A stretch of DNA of 64,000 bases from the NCBI RefSeq assembly GCF_000685315.1, contig NZ_ARYM01000002.1:124001-188000 (forward strand), given 5' to 3'. Made by a program: the position numbers and the translations under genes. The DNA comes from Hyphomonas polymorpha PS728 (lineage in GTDB: Bacteria > Pseudomonadota > Alphaproteobacteria > Caulobacterales > Hyphomonadaceae). This document shows positions 54,424 to 62,713 of this stretch, one piece after another. The notes beneath the pieces were generated by a model. It did no database searches. It saw nothing but the letters and a program-made list of their open reading frames with translations, and was not told the DNA's origin. Within the stretch, counting starts at the first letter, position 1. Each line of letters starts with the position of its first letter.

Positions 54424-54894
54424 ATGACCGACGATTTCAACCGCTATCAGACCACAGAGCTCCCGCCCGGCTATACCCAGCTGGCCTGGCATCGCGGCTT
54501 TGGCCGCCAGATTGGCCCGCTGTTCGAGAAGCGCGAAGACGGCACGCTGATGCGCGCCTTCCGGGTGGAGGAATACCACACCAACGGCATGATGAACGCC
54601 CATGGCGGGATGCTGATGACCTTCGCCGATATGGCCTGGGGCGCCGCCGTGGAAAAGGATGACGATACCTGGTGGGTGACCGTCCGCCTGATGTGCGACT
54701 TCGTCTCCGGCGCGCCGCTGGGCAGCTTTGTCGAGGGCAAGGGCGTGATCGTCGGCCGGCAGGATGATGTGTTCACGGTTGAAGGCCGCATCTGGACGGG
54801 CGACAAGCTGCTGATGCGGGGCACCGGCATCTTCAAGGTGATCCCGCGCCGGGAAGAGGGAAAACCCTTCGTCAGGACCACTGCGGGCGCCTGA
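54424..54894 (+). CDS. PaaI-family hotdog thioesterase
   Basis: This 156-residue hotdog protein has the segment HTNGMMNAHGGMLMTFADMAWG, in which HGGMLMTFAD is the PaaI/YdiI-type helix that holds the catalytic Asp, and later strands with VTVRLMCDFVSGAPLGSFVEGKG. It hydrolyses acyl- or aryl-CoA thioesters; the substrate is unknown. The ATG at 54424 is used; the frame upstream overlaps the promoter of the divergent PLA2-like gene. Its stop is 17 bases from the TerC stop on the other strand. Confidence 0.87.
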   Translation: MTDDFNRYQTTELPPGYTQLAWHRGFGRQIGPLFEKREDGTLMRAFRVEEYHTNGMMNAHGGMLMTFADMAWGAAVEKDDDTWWVTVRLMCDFVSGAPLGSFVEGKGVIVGRQDDVFTVEGRIWTGDKLLMRGTGIFKVIPRREEGKPFVRTTAGA

Positions 54895-54910
54895 CGAAGG
54901 GCGTTCATTG

Positions 54911-55963
54911 TCAGCTGCCTGCGTGAGGCTTATCGGCGCTCGTCTTCCACAGCGAGAAGAGGATCGCCCCGCCCAGCAGCGCGATGGTCAGCATCAGCGA
55001 CCAGTGCGGCTCAAGGTAAGGCACGATGTGGAGTTCCTTGTAGAGCAGGAAGTTCCAGAAGATCTTGATGCCGATCAGCACCAGTACGGCGGCAAGGCCG
55101 TATTTGAGGTATTTGAACCGCTCCACGGCTGCTGACAGCATGAAATACATCGAACGCAGGCCGAGGATGGCGAAGATGTTGGATGTGTAAACGATGAACG
55201 GATCGCGGGTGACGGCAAAGATGGCCGGCACCGAGTCCACTGCAAAGATGATGTCGACCGTCTCGACCATGAACAGCGCCAGCAGCAGCGGCGTGGCATA
55301 GCGGGTCATCTTGCCGGTGTCGGGGTCGATCTTCCTGATGAAGAAGTTGTGGTTGGTGATCTCGTCGGTCACCCGCAGGCGTTTCTTCAGGAAACGGAAG
55401 ATCGGGTTCTTCTCCAGATTGAGCTCTTCCTCTTCGGGGCCTTCGCCGGGGATCAGCATCTTGCCGCCCGTGTAGAGCAGGAAGGCGGCGAAGATAAACA
55501 ATACCCAGGTGAACTCGTTGACCACCGCCGCGCCCAGCGAGATGAAAATCCCCCGGAACACGATGGCGCCCAGGATGCCCCAGAACAGCACCCGGTGCTG
55601 ATATTCCCGGGGCACGGCAAAGAAGGTGAACACCATGCCGATGACGAAGATGTTGTCGAAGGCAAGCGCGGTCTCAAGCAGATAGCCGGTGGCGAACTGG
55701 ACCGCAGCCTGCTGGTTGAGGTTTTCCGGGCTGTTGTAGAATTGTGGGTCCGGCTCGTAGCCGAAATAGATGTAGAAGCCGAAGGCCACGGCGAGCGAAG
55801 CAAAGCAGGACCACATGATGGCGCTTTTCTTCGGGGAGATGACCTCGTCTTTCTTGTTCAGCAGGCCAAGATCGACCCAGAGCAGAAAACAGATGAGGGA
55901 GAGAAAAGCGGTCCACAGCCATAAGGGCTGCGCCGCATATTCCACGGTCAGGAAATCTGGCAT
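54911..55963 (-). CDS. TerC family integral membrane protein
   Basis: This 350-residue protein has about nine transmembrane helices. It contains ETALAFDNIFVIGMVFTFF and VETVDIIFAVDSVPAIFAVTRDPFIVYTSN, whose acidic residues within helices are the TerC hallmark. Relatives such as Alx export manganese or calcium or aid secreted metalloproteins. I looked for a yybP-ykoY manganese riboswitch in the upstream bases and did not recognise one. The ATG at 55963 begins the first helix region; 47 further in-frame codons upstream look non-coding. Confidence 0.9.
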   Translation of the reverse strand: MPDFLTVEYAAQPLWLWTAFLSLICFLLWVDLGLLNKKDEVISPKKSAIMWSCFASLAVAFGFYIYFGYEPDPQFYNSPENLNQQAAVQFATGYLLETALAFDNIFVIGMVFTFFAVPREYQHRVLFWGILGAIVFRGIFISLGAAVVNEFTWVLFIFAAFLLYTGGKMLIPGEGPEEEELNLEKNPIFRFLKKRLRVTDEITNHNFFIRKIDPDTGKMTRYATPLLLALFMVETVDIIFAVDSVPAIFAVTRDPFIVYTSNIFAILGLRSMYFMLSAAVERFKYLKYGLAAVLVLIGIKIFWNFLLYKELHIVPYLEPHWSLMLTIALLGGAILFSLWKTSADKPHAGS

Positions 55964-56126
55964 GATTGGGGTGCCGTCAAAGCAGTGCGCCGCGTCCGCG
56001 CGTGTTGCTTCAAGGTTCCGACATCGCGCTTGCCGCCGCAAACACCAGAGGGGCCCGGACCCGGTTGACGCCGCGCAGGGTAGATCAAGCACCAGCGCCG
56101 TCAAGCCTCGCCGCGCCGCTGTCAGT

Positions 56127-57464
56127 CTACATCCAAAGGCTGAGCAACCCTGCCAGCGCGCAGCCCAGGACGACCAGAACGATGTTCACCTTGTAGCGGA
56201 TCAGGGCAATTGCAGCGCCGGCCGCAATAACCATGGCCAGCAGATCCGGCTGCGTAAGGTCTGGCAGGGAGAGGTGGCTACCCCAGGGCAGGGGCGTGTT
56301 GATCGCGCCCCGGAACAACACCGCCATCCCGAACACGGCTGCCACCTTGGCTATGATCCCGAACACAGCGGCAGTAATCGCCTGCAATATGCCGGCCGCC
56401 GCCCGGCTGCGCCGCAACCCCTCCGAAAAGGGAGCGCCGGCAAAGATCCACACGAAGGAGGGGGCAAAGGTGCACCAGCTAGCCATGAGCGCTGCGGCGG
56501 CGGCCAACCACAGCCCGCCGCCTTCCGTCTGCCAACCGGCCATGAAGCCGACGAACTGGTTGACCAGCACCAGCGGTCCTGGTGTCGTTTCGGCAAGGCC
56601 GAGGCCATCGATCATCTGCGGCGCCGTGAGCCAGCCTTCAGCTTCCACCGCCTGCTGCTGCAGATAGGCCAGAACGGTATAAGCCCCGCCAAAGGTCAGC
56701 ACCGCCAGCTTGGAAAAGAAGACGCCGACCTTGGTAAGCACATGATCCGGCCCGAGCATCACCATGGCGGCGATCAGCGGGGCAAACCAGAGCGCCCCCC
56801 AACTGGCCGCAGCCTTCAATGCTCTTGCGGCGCTGGCCTTTTCCGCAGGGATGGGGAGCGCTGCTGTGGCAGGCCTTGGCTGCGAGAGGCTGCGTATGAG
56901 GCCAATCGCTGCCGCCAGGCCGATCACCAGCGGGAAGGGCATCTGGAACAGGAAGAGGCCGAGGAAAGCCGCCGCAGCCAGGGCAATATCCTGGGGGCCT
57001 TTGAGCGCCCGGCGGCCGACCTTGACCAGCGCTTCCAGAATAAAGCCGATCACCGCCGCCTTCACGCCGTAGAAAAGGGCGGCCACCACGGGCAGCGTGC
57101 CCCAGGCGGCATAAAGCCAGGTCAGCGCGAACACGATCAGGGCGCCGGGCAGCACGAACAGCAGTCCGGCAATCACCCCGCCGGTCACGCTGCGCAGGCG
57201 CCATCCGGCATAGGTGGCCAGCTGCTGCGCCTCTGGGCCGGGCAGCAACATGCAGTAGTTAAGCGCGTGCAGGTATTCGGCCTCACCGATCCACCGCTTC
57301 TCCTCCACGAAGACGCGGTGCATCAGGGCGATCTGCCCCGCCGGGCCGCCAAAGCCGAGACAGCCGACGCGAAAGCTGGCCGAGGCGAGCTCCTTCAGGC
57401 TGGGCGAGGGGGCAGCGGCTTCCGTCACGGGTGTGTGGTTTCGCAGAAGCTGCCGCAAAGACAA
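56127..57464 (-). CDS. chrA: Chromate transporter ChrA
   Basis: This 445-residue member of the CHR family is the long form with two homologous halves. The first starts ASASFRVGCLGFGGPAGQIALM and the second near LTFGGAYTVLAYLQQQAV; PGPEAQQLATYAGWR and TTPGPLVLVNQFVGFMAG are the paired signature loops. It exports chromate. No chrB regulator is visible. The start is 60 bases from the histidine leader on the other strand, so the two share a divergent promoter region. Confidence 0.92.
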   Translation of the reverse strand: MSLRQLLRNHTPVTEAAAPSPSLKELASASFRVGCLGFGGPAGQIALMHRVFVEEKRWIGEAEYLHALNYCMLLPGPEAQQLATYAGWRLRSVTGGVIAGLLFVLPGALIVFALTWLYAAWGTLPVVAALFYGVKAAVIGFILEALVKVGRRALKGPQDIALAAAAFLGLFLFQMPFPLVIGLAAAIGLIRSLSQPRPATAALPIPAEKASAARALKAAASWGALWFAPLIAAMVMLGPDHVLTKVGVFFSKLAVLTFGGAYTVLAYLQQQAVEAEGWLTAPQMIDGLGLAETTPGPLVLVNQFVGFMAGWQTEGGGLWLAAAAALMASWCTFAPSFVWIFAGAPFSEGLRRSRAAAGILQAITAAVFGIIAKVAAVFGMAVLFRGAINTPLPWGSHLSLPDLTQPDLLAMVIAAGAAIALIRYKVNIVLVVLGCALAGLLSLWM

Positions 57465-57486
57465 GCCACGAAATCTGGCGATATTG

Positions 57487-57515
57487 TTGACTTTTCATGC
57501 CTGGCTGCGTATCGG
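57487..57515 (+). promoter_or_regulatory. Probable promoter of the his leader
   Basis: TTGACT at 57487-57492 is followed by a 17-base spacer and TATCGG at 57510-57515. The predicted start of transcription at about 57522-57523 is at or next to the leader ATG at 57524. Confidence 0.6.
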
Positions 57516-57523
57516 CCCCGGCA

Positions 57524-57562
57524 ATGAACACAGGCATGCACCACCATCATCACCCCGCATGA
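57524..57562 (+). CDS. hisL: Histidine leader peptide (hisL-like), probably leaderless
   Basis: A 12-codon ORF encodes Met-Asn-Thr-Gly-Met, then five consecutive His codons, Pro, Ala and a TGA. An inner ATG at 57536 is an alternative start. The promoter prediction puts the transcript start within two bases of the first ATG, so the mRNA may be leaderless. Runs of His codons ahead of his genes are the classical sensor of charged tRNA-His in attenuation. hisS, hisZ and hisG follow. The His run and mutually exclusive stems downstream are visible; the regulation itself is inferred. Confidence 0.8.
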   Translation: MNTGMHHHHHPA

Positions 57563-57677
57563 CGCGCCGCTGAGGCGCGAACCGGTCCGGCTGCGCCTCT
57601 GAAACGTGTTCCTCCCCCCCGAGAACCAGACCAGATGCGGCAGGCCGAACGGGCCCGCCTCACGGCCTTTGTGCCGC
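57563..57677 (+). promoter_or_regulatory. Candidate his attenuator region
   Basis: Stem 1 (57563-57568 with 57574-57579) directly follows the leader stop. Stem 2 (57572-57578 with 57593-57599) uses the same right-hand bases, so the two exclude each other. A third, longer stem-loop (57637-57647 with 57663-57668 and 57673-57677, with a 4-base bulge) is followed by a short CTTTCC, a weak terminator. Bases 57656-57661 in its loop could also pair with 57572-57577. Confidence 0.6.
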
Positions 57678-57739
57678 CTTTCCAATCGGGCTGCCTGCGG
57701 TTATTGCGGGGCCAGCCGGCAAACAGGATCTGAAGACCC

Positions 57740-59221
57740 ATGAGCACCAAGGACGCCCGCCCCCTCTCTGGCAAGGATCTCGCCCGCAAGCCGCGCGGCT
57801 TTCCCGACAAGCGCGAGGCCCTGATCCATGCCCAGGCGAAGCTCGTGGAGACGGTGACCGGGGTTTACCGGCAATGGGGCTTTGAGGCGCTCGATACCGG
57901 GGCGTTTGAATATGCTGACGCGCTCGGCAAGTTCCTGCCCGATTCTGATCGTCCCAATGCCGGCGTGTTCTCCCTGCAGGATGATGACGAGCAGTGGATG
58001 GCGCTGCGCTATGATCTGACAGCGCCGCTTGCCCGTTTCGTGGCCGAGCAGGGGCAGGGGCTTGGCCGCCCGTTCCGCCGCTATGCTGCTGGGCCTGTCT
58101 GGCGCAATGAGAAGCCCGGCCCTGGCCGGTTCCGCGAATTCTGGCAGTGCGACGCCGATACGGTCGGCGCGCCCGGCCTGCATGCCGATGCCGAGATGAT
58201 CGCCATGGGCGCCGAAGCGCTCCGCGCGCTGGGCATGAAGCCCGGAGAGTTCGTCATCCGCGTCAACACGCGGCGGCTGCTCAACGGTGTGCTGGACGGG
58301 GTGGGCGCGACCTCTGGCGACACCCGCCTCGCCATCCTGCGCGCGCTCGACAAGCTCGACCGTCTCGGCGCTTCGGGCGTGGCGGACCTCCTCGGCGCAG
58401 GCCGCAAGGACGAGAGCGGCGACTTCACCAAGGGCGCCGGGCTCGGAGCGGAAGAAGTCAAACGCGTGCTCGCCTTTGCCGAGGCGGGCGCTGAGACCCG
58501 CGCCATGACGCTGGCCAATCTCGCCAAGGCGGCCGGCAGCACGGAAGAGGGCAAGGCAGGCCTCGGAGAGCTGGAAGCCATCGCGCTGGCGCTTGAGGCG
58601 CTCGGCGCGCCTGAGGACGATGTCAAGATCGATCCCTCCGTGGTCAGAGGGTTGGAATATTATACCGGGCCTGTGTTCGAGGCAGAATTGCTGCGTGAGG
58701 TGACCGGCGAAGACGGCAAGAAATACCGCATCGGCTCCATCGGGGGCGGCGGGCGGTATGATGATCTCGTCGCGCGCTTTACGGGCGAGACCGTGCCCGC
58801 CACCGGCTTTTCCATCGGCATCTCGCGGCTGGCGGCGGCCCTCGCCATCCTCGGCGAAACCGGAAAGCTGGATGGTCCGGTGGTCGTGCTCAATCTGGAC
58901 AAGGATAATCCCGGCATCGCGCTTGGTCTTGCCGCAGAGCTGCGCCGCGGCGGCATCCGGGCGGAAGCCTATATGGGCGCCTCGGGCATGCGCCCGCAGA
59001 TGAAATATGCTGACCGGCGGTCTTCACCCGCTGTCGTGATCGTCGGTACTGACGAGATCGAGAAGGGCACGGTTACCATCAAGGATCTGGAGATCGGCGC
59101 GCAGAAGGCCAAGGCGATTTTCTCCAATGAGGAATACCGCGAAGCGCGCCCCGGCCAGATAGAAGTGCCGCGCGCCGAAATGGTCGAGACTGTCCGCCGT
59201 ATCGTCGAGGCCCACGCATGA
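57740..59221 (+). CDS. hisS: Histidyl-tRNA synthetase, long alphaproteobacterial form
   Basis: This 493-residue class II synthetase has the motif 2 region RRYAAGPVWRNEKPGPGRFREFWQCD, the histidine-specific RGLEYYTGPVFE, and motif 3 GGGGRYDDLV...TGFSIGISRLA, with an anticodon-binding domain at the end. It is about 70 residues longer than the E. coli enzyme. In alphaproteobacteria of this lineage HisRS is known to accept tRNA-His lacking the extra G-1. The 3' end overlaps hisZ by ATGA. Confidence 0.95.
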   Translation: MSTKDARPLSGKDLARKPRGFPDKREALIHAQAKLVETVTGVYRQWGFEALDTGAFEYADALGKFLPDSDRPNAGVFSLQDDDEQWMALRYDLTAPLARFVAEQGQGLGRPFRRYAAGPVWRNEKPGPGRFREFWQCDADTVGAPGLHADAEMIAMGAEALRALGMKPGEFVIRVNTRRLLNGVLDGVGATSGDTRLAILRALDKLDRLGASGVADLLGAGRKDESGDFTKGAGLGAEEVKRVLAFAEAGAETRAMTLANLAKAAGSTEEGKAGLGELEAIALALEALGAPEDDVKIDPSVVRGLEYYTGPVFEAELLREVTGEDGKKYRIGSIGGGGRYDDLVARFTGETVPATGFSIGISRLAAALAILGETGKLDGPVVVLNLDKDNPGIALGLAAELRRGGIRAEAYMGASGMRPQMKYADRRSSPAVVIVGTDEIEKGTVTIKDLEIGAQKAKAIFSNEEYREARPGQIEVPRAEMVETVRRIVEAHA

Positions 59222-60339
59222 AACACGACGCTCTTGTGGCGGTTGCCCGCGCGGTCGTGGAGACGGCTGGCGGCACGCCGATTGACCCTGACTATGTTCT
59301 GCCAGCGGACATTCCGCTGGAGCTTTCCGGCGAAGCTGTCCGCGCCCGGCTCTGCGTGTTCCAGGATTATCGCGGCGCCGACATGGCGATGCGGCCAGAC
59401 CTGACGCTGCCTGTCGCCCAGCGGGAAGCGGCCCGGCGCGCAGCCGGCGAGGGCGGCGCGAAGACCTATACCTATGCCGCGCGCGCCTTCCGCATACCCG
59501 TTGCGCCGGACGATCAGCTGGAATTCACCCAAGTGGGCCTCGAACGCTTCGGCCATGAGGCGAGCGCAGAGGCCGATGCCGAACTCTTCGCGCTGATCCA
59601 CCGCGCGGTGGAAGCCTGCGGCGTGGCGCCTTCCGGCGTCATCATGGGCGATCTGGCAATCTTTCCGGCCTTCATTGATGCGCTTGGCCTGCCCGGCGTG
59701 ACGGCGGATCTGCTGAAGCGCGCCTTCCGGCAGGAGGGCGGCGTGCGCGCGGTGCTGGACGCGGCCTCCCGCCCGCTGGAGCCTGATGTGGCAGCAGTGC
59801 TGAGCGCGGCCGACCCGGTCGCTGCGCTTGGCAATCTGCTCTCTGAGCGGAATATTCCGATGGCCGGGGGGCGAAGCCTCGCCGAGATCGTCGAGGGCCT
59901 GAAAGCACGCTGCGCGGCCATTGAGGCAGGGGGCCTCAGCCAGGCCGCGCGCGATGTGCTGCTTGCCCTGCGTGAGGTCGATTGCCCGCTGGGAGAGGCG
60001 GCCGGAACGCTTTCCGCACTTGCCGAGACCCATGGGCTTGGCGCCGTGCCCGGCGCCATTGCGGCGCTCAAGGCGCGGGCCGAGGCGATCCTCGCGCGGG
60101 TGCCGGCTGCCGCGCAGACCGCGCGCTTCCGCACGGGCTTTGGCCGCCGTTTCACCTATTATGATGGGTTTGTATTTGAAATCCTCGCGCCGGGTCTGGA
60201 ACTCACCCAGCCGGTTGCCGCAGGCGGACGGTATGACGGCCTGCTGACGGGGCTTTCCGGCGGCAAGGTGTCGGCAACCGGGATCGGCGGCGTGGTGCGG
60301 CCGGACCGTATGGTGCGTGTGCGGAGGGCAGGAGCATGA
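59218..60339 (+). CDS. hisZ: ATP phosphoribosyltransferase regulatory subunit HisZ
   Basis: This 373-residue HisRS paralogue lacks a full catalytic site but keeps the fold: MRPDLTLPVAQREAARRA, EFTQVGLERFG and the late GRRFTYYDGFVFEILAPG, AAGGRYDGLLTGLSGG. HisZ is needed for activity and histidine feedback of the short HisG, which follows directly. It is coupled to hisS and hisG by two ATGA overlaps. The gene trio is common in alphaproteobacteria. Confidence 0.93.
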   Translation: MKHDALVAVARAVVETAGGTPIDPDYVLPADIPLELSGEAVRARLCVFQDYRGADMAMRPDLTLPVAQREAARRAAGEGGAKTYTYAARAFRIPVAPDDQLEFTQVGLERFGHEASAEADAELFALIHRAVEACGVAPSGVIMGDLAIFPAFIDALGLPGVTADLLKRAFRQEGGVRAVLDAASRPLEPDVAAVLSAADPVAALGNLLSERNIPMAGGRSLAEIVEGLKARCAAIEAGGLSQAARDVLLALREVDCPLGEAAGTLSALAETHGLGAVPGAIAALKARAEAILARVPAAAQTARFRTGFGRRFTYYDGFVFEILAPGLELTQPVAAGGRYDGLLTGLSGGKVSATGIGGVVRPDRMVRVRRAGA

Positions 60340-61046
60340 GCCGGATCACGATTGCGGTTCCCTCCAAGGGGCGTCTCAAGGAACAGACTGAAGACTGGCT
60401 CGCCAGCATTGGCCACACCGTTCGCCAGATTGGCGGGGAGCGGGGGTACACGGCAGAGATTGAAGGCATCGATGCCGAAGTGCGTCTTCTCTCGGCCAGC
60501 GAGATCGCGCAGGGCCTGATCGAGGGCAGCCTGCATCTGGGCGTAACCGGGGAAGACCTGCTGCATGATCTGTCGCCGGATGGTCCGGTGGATTTCGAAG
60601 TGCTCAAGCGCCTCGGATTTGGCGGGGCTGATGTTGTGGTTGCCGTGCCCCAGGCCTGGTTTGATGTTGACACGATGGCAGATCTGGAAGCCGCCGGCGC
60701 CGCCTTTCGCAAGGCGCATAACCGCCGCCTGCGGGTCGCCACCAAATATCTGCGCATCACCCGGCGATATTTTGCCCAGAAATCGGTGGGCGAATATCGC
60801 CTCGTCGAAAGCGCTGGCGCCACAGAGGCCGCCCCTGCCACCGGCACGGCGGATGTGGTGGTCGATATCACCACAACCGGCGCCACCTTGCGGGCCAATG
60901 GTCTCAAGGTGCTTGATGATGGGGTAATCCTGAAAAGTCAGGCTTCGCTTACGCGCTCAATCCGGGCGCCCTGGAGCGAGGAGGCGAACAGTATCGTACA
61001 ATCCCTTATGCGTCAGCCGGGCACAGGGACAAAACGCCCCCTTTAA
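60336..61046 (+). CDS. hisG: ATP phosphoribosyltransferase, short-form HisG
   Basis: This 236-residue HisG lacks the C-terminal regulatory domain of the long form (about 300 residues), as expected next to hisZ. The start ITIAVPSKGRLKEQTEDWL and the later VVDITTTGATLRANGLKVLDDG, the PRPP-binding segment, are characteristic. It joins ATP and PRPP in the first step of histidine synthesis. The ATG overlaps the hisZ stop. It ends the hisS-hisZ-hisG unit; no other his gene is in the window. Confidence 0.94.
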   Translation: MSRITIAVPSKGRLKEQTEDWLASIGHTVRQIGGERGYTAEIEGIDAEVRLLSASEIAQGLIEGSLHLGVTGEDLLHDLSPDGPVDFEVLKRLGFGGADVVVAVPQAWFDVDTMADLEAAGAAFRKAHNRRLRVATKYLRITRRYFAQKSVGEYRLVESAGATEAAPATGTADVVVDITTTGATLRANGLKVLDDGVILKSQASLTRSIRAPWSEEANSIVQSLMRQPGTGTKRPL

Positions 61047-61065
61047 ATTTTTTTTGGACACATTC

Positions 61066-61173
61066 TTGACACATCCCCGAAAACGTTGCCGTATGGGTAG
61101 GCAAGTTTCTGGGAGGAAACGCTGCAAACGGTGGAGGGGCGTAGCGACCGGGGACGGGGCTACGCCTCTTTTT
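61066..61173 (+). ncRNA. Candidate small RNA or attenuated leader between hisG and argD
   Basis: A TTGACA at 61066 is followed by a weak -10 around 61089-61096 and then a short transcript region. It ends in a strong intrinsic terminator: an 8-bp stem (61138-61145 with 61159-61166), then TTTTT at 61169-61173. The predicted RNA is about 70-80 bases and contains TGGGAGGAAAC. The same bases also read as a start of Met-Gly-Arg-Gln..., rich in Arg codons including three AGG, from the ATG at 61093. A 7-base direct repeat GACACAT (61057 and 61068, 11 bases apart) overlaps the promoter. Confidence 0.5.
61138..61173 (+). terminator. Intrinsic terminator upstream of argD
   Basis: A stem of 8 bp (61138-61145 with 61159-61166) with a 13-base loop is followed after two bases by five T. 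It could end the hisG transcript, the candidate small RNA, or both. Confidence 0.85.
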
Positions 61174-61210
61174 CATTTCAGGGGCCGTTTTCACGATTTG
61201 AGGGAGAAGA

Positions 61211-61345
61211 CCGGGACCAGCAACCGCGATGGTTCAGGGGGAGTCGAGGGGCGTTGTCACCGCGCCGCCGGTCCCGGCTTCATGAATAACAATATGCACT
61301 TATCGATAAACGTCAAGCGATATTATCGTTTTTCGATTAAATCGC
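61211..61345. promoter_or_regulatory. argD upstream region: long hairpin and CGAT/ATCG dyad cluster
   Basis: An 8-bp stem CCGGGACC/GGTCCCGG (61211-61218 with 61270-61277) encloses 51 bases. It is followed by an AT-rich patch with the palindrome TTATCGATAA (61300-61309) and four more CGAT or ATCG half-sites up to 61345. This patch, about 100 bases before argD, is the likely promoter and operator. No regulator is recognised. Confidence 0.5.
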
Positions 61346-61447
61346 TGTAATCCTTCCCCCTGTGTTGACTCGCCCAGCGCCGCGCCCCATGCGTGGCGCC
61401 TTAACCAGCCCCGCCCCCGGATCATCGCCGCGTCAAAGGAGACCAAG

Positions 61448-62635
61448 ATGGAAGATCCCCGCCAGCACATCCTTCCCGTTTACCGCCCGCCGGAGGAAGT
61501 GTTCGTGCAGGGCGAAGGCGCCTACATGTTCACCGAGGACGGGCGACGTTATCTCGATTTCATCGCGGGCATCGCGGTCAACGCGCTGGGCCATGCGCAT
61601 CCGGCCATGATTGACGCCCTGCGCGATCAGGCTGGCAAGCTTTGGCACACCTCCAACATGTTCCGGATCAAGGGGCAGGAGGAACTCGCCGACAAGATCT
61701 GCCGCGATACCTTTGCTGACCGGGTGTTCTTCACCAATTCGGGCACCGAAGCGATCGAGTGTGCCATCAAGGCGGCGCGCAAGTATCACTGGGCTGCCGG
61801 AGACCCGGACCGGATCGACATCATCACCTTCACCGGTGCCTTCCATGGCCGCTCCATCGGGGCGATCAATGCGGGCGGCAACCCGAAATACCTGGAAGGC
61901 TTCGGCCCGAAACTGCCGGGCTTCGTGCATCTGGAATGGGGCGATCATGACGCCCTGAAGGCTGCGCTGGCCGCCTCGACTACGGCCGCTGTGCTGGTAG
62001 AGCCGGTGCAGGGCGAGGGCGGCGTGCGCGCCATGCCCGAGCAATGCCTCAAAGGCCTGCGCGAGCTGTGCGACCAGCATGGCGTGCTGCTGATGTTCGA
62101 TGAGGTCCAGTGCGGCATGGGCCGTACGGGCAAGCTCTGGGGCTATCAGTGGGCCGCCGATGTGGAGCCTGATGTGATCGCCGCGGCCAAGGGCATCGGC
62201 GGGGGCTTCCCCTTCGGCGCATGTCTTATGACCGAAGCTGTTGCCGAACCGATGCAGCCGGGCAGCCATGGCTCGACCTATGGCGGCAACCCGCTGGCGA
62301 TGGCGGTCGGCAATGCGGTGTGGGACATCATCTCGAATGAGGAATTCCTGGCCAATGTCCGCCGCGTTTCCGGTACGTTGGCGCAGGGCCTGAAAAGCCT
62401 CGCTGACAGCCATCCGGACAAGGTCGAAGGCGTTACCGGCAAGGGCCTGCTCACCGGCCTGCGCCTCAAGGCAGACCCGAAAAACCTGCAGACCCTCTGC
62501 CGGGAAGAGGGCCTTCTGGCGGGCGTGGCAGGGAACAATGTCCTGCGCCTCGCCCCGCCGCTGATCATCGACGACGCCCAGGTACGCGACGCCGTCAGCA
62601 TGATCGACGCCGCCCTGACCGAATGGGCGCCGTAA
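61448..62635 (+). CDS. argD: Acetylornithine aminotransferase
   Basis: This 395-residue class III PLP aminotransferase has FFTNSGTEAIECAIKAARKYH, TFTGAFHGRS, the Asp in LLMFDEVQCGMGRTGKLW and the PLP lysine Lys248 in AAAKGIGGGFPFGA. It makes N-acetylornithine in arginine synthesis and may also act on succinyldiaminopimelate in lysine synthesis. The short length and the opening LPVYRPPEEVFVQGEG fit ArgD rather than other class III enzymes. AAGGAGA precedes the ATG. argF, a frequent neighbour, does not follow here. Confidence 0.92.
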   Translation: MEDPRQHILPVYRPPEEVFVQGEGAYMFTEDGRRYLDFIAGIAVNALGHAHPAMIDALRDQAGKLWHTSNMFRIKGQEELADKICRDTFADRVFFTNSGTEAIECAIKAARKYHWAAGDPDRIDIITFTGAFHGRSIGAINAGGNPKYLEGFGPKLPGFVHLEWGDHDALKAALAASTTAAVLVEPVQGEGGVRAMPEQCLKGLRELCDQHGVLLMFDEVQCGMGRTGKLWGYQWAADVEPDVIAAAKGIGGGFPFGACLMTEAVAEPMQPGSHGSTYGGNPLAMAVGNAVWDIISNEEFLANVRRVSGTLAQGLKSLADSHPDKVEGVTGKGLLTGLRLKADPKNLQTLCREEGLLAGVAGNNVLRLAPPLIIDDAQVRDAVSMIDAALTEWAP

Positions 62636-62713
62636 GCGCCCGCCGGCTTTGATTTCTGCCGCTCCTTGGCGCCTGCCTTTTTCGGCGGGCGCCATCCGGC
62701 GGTAAGTACCCTC

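Noticed and set aside
55964-56126. Manganese (yybP-ykoY) riboswitch upstream of terC
   Set aside because: The conserved motif pairs of that riboswitch were not visible on the minus strand.
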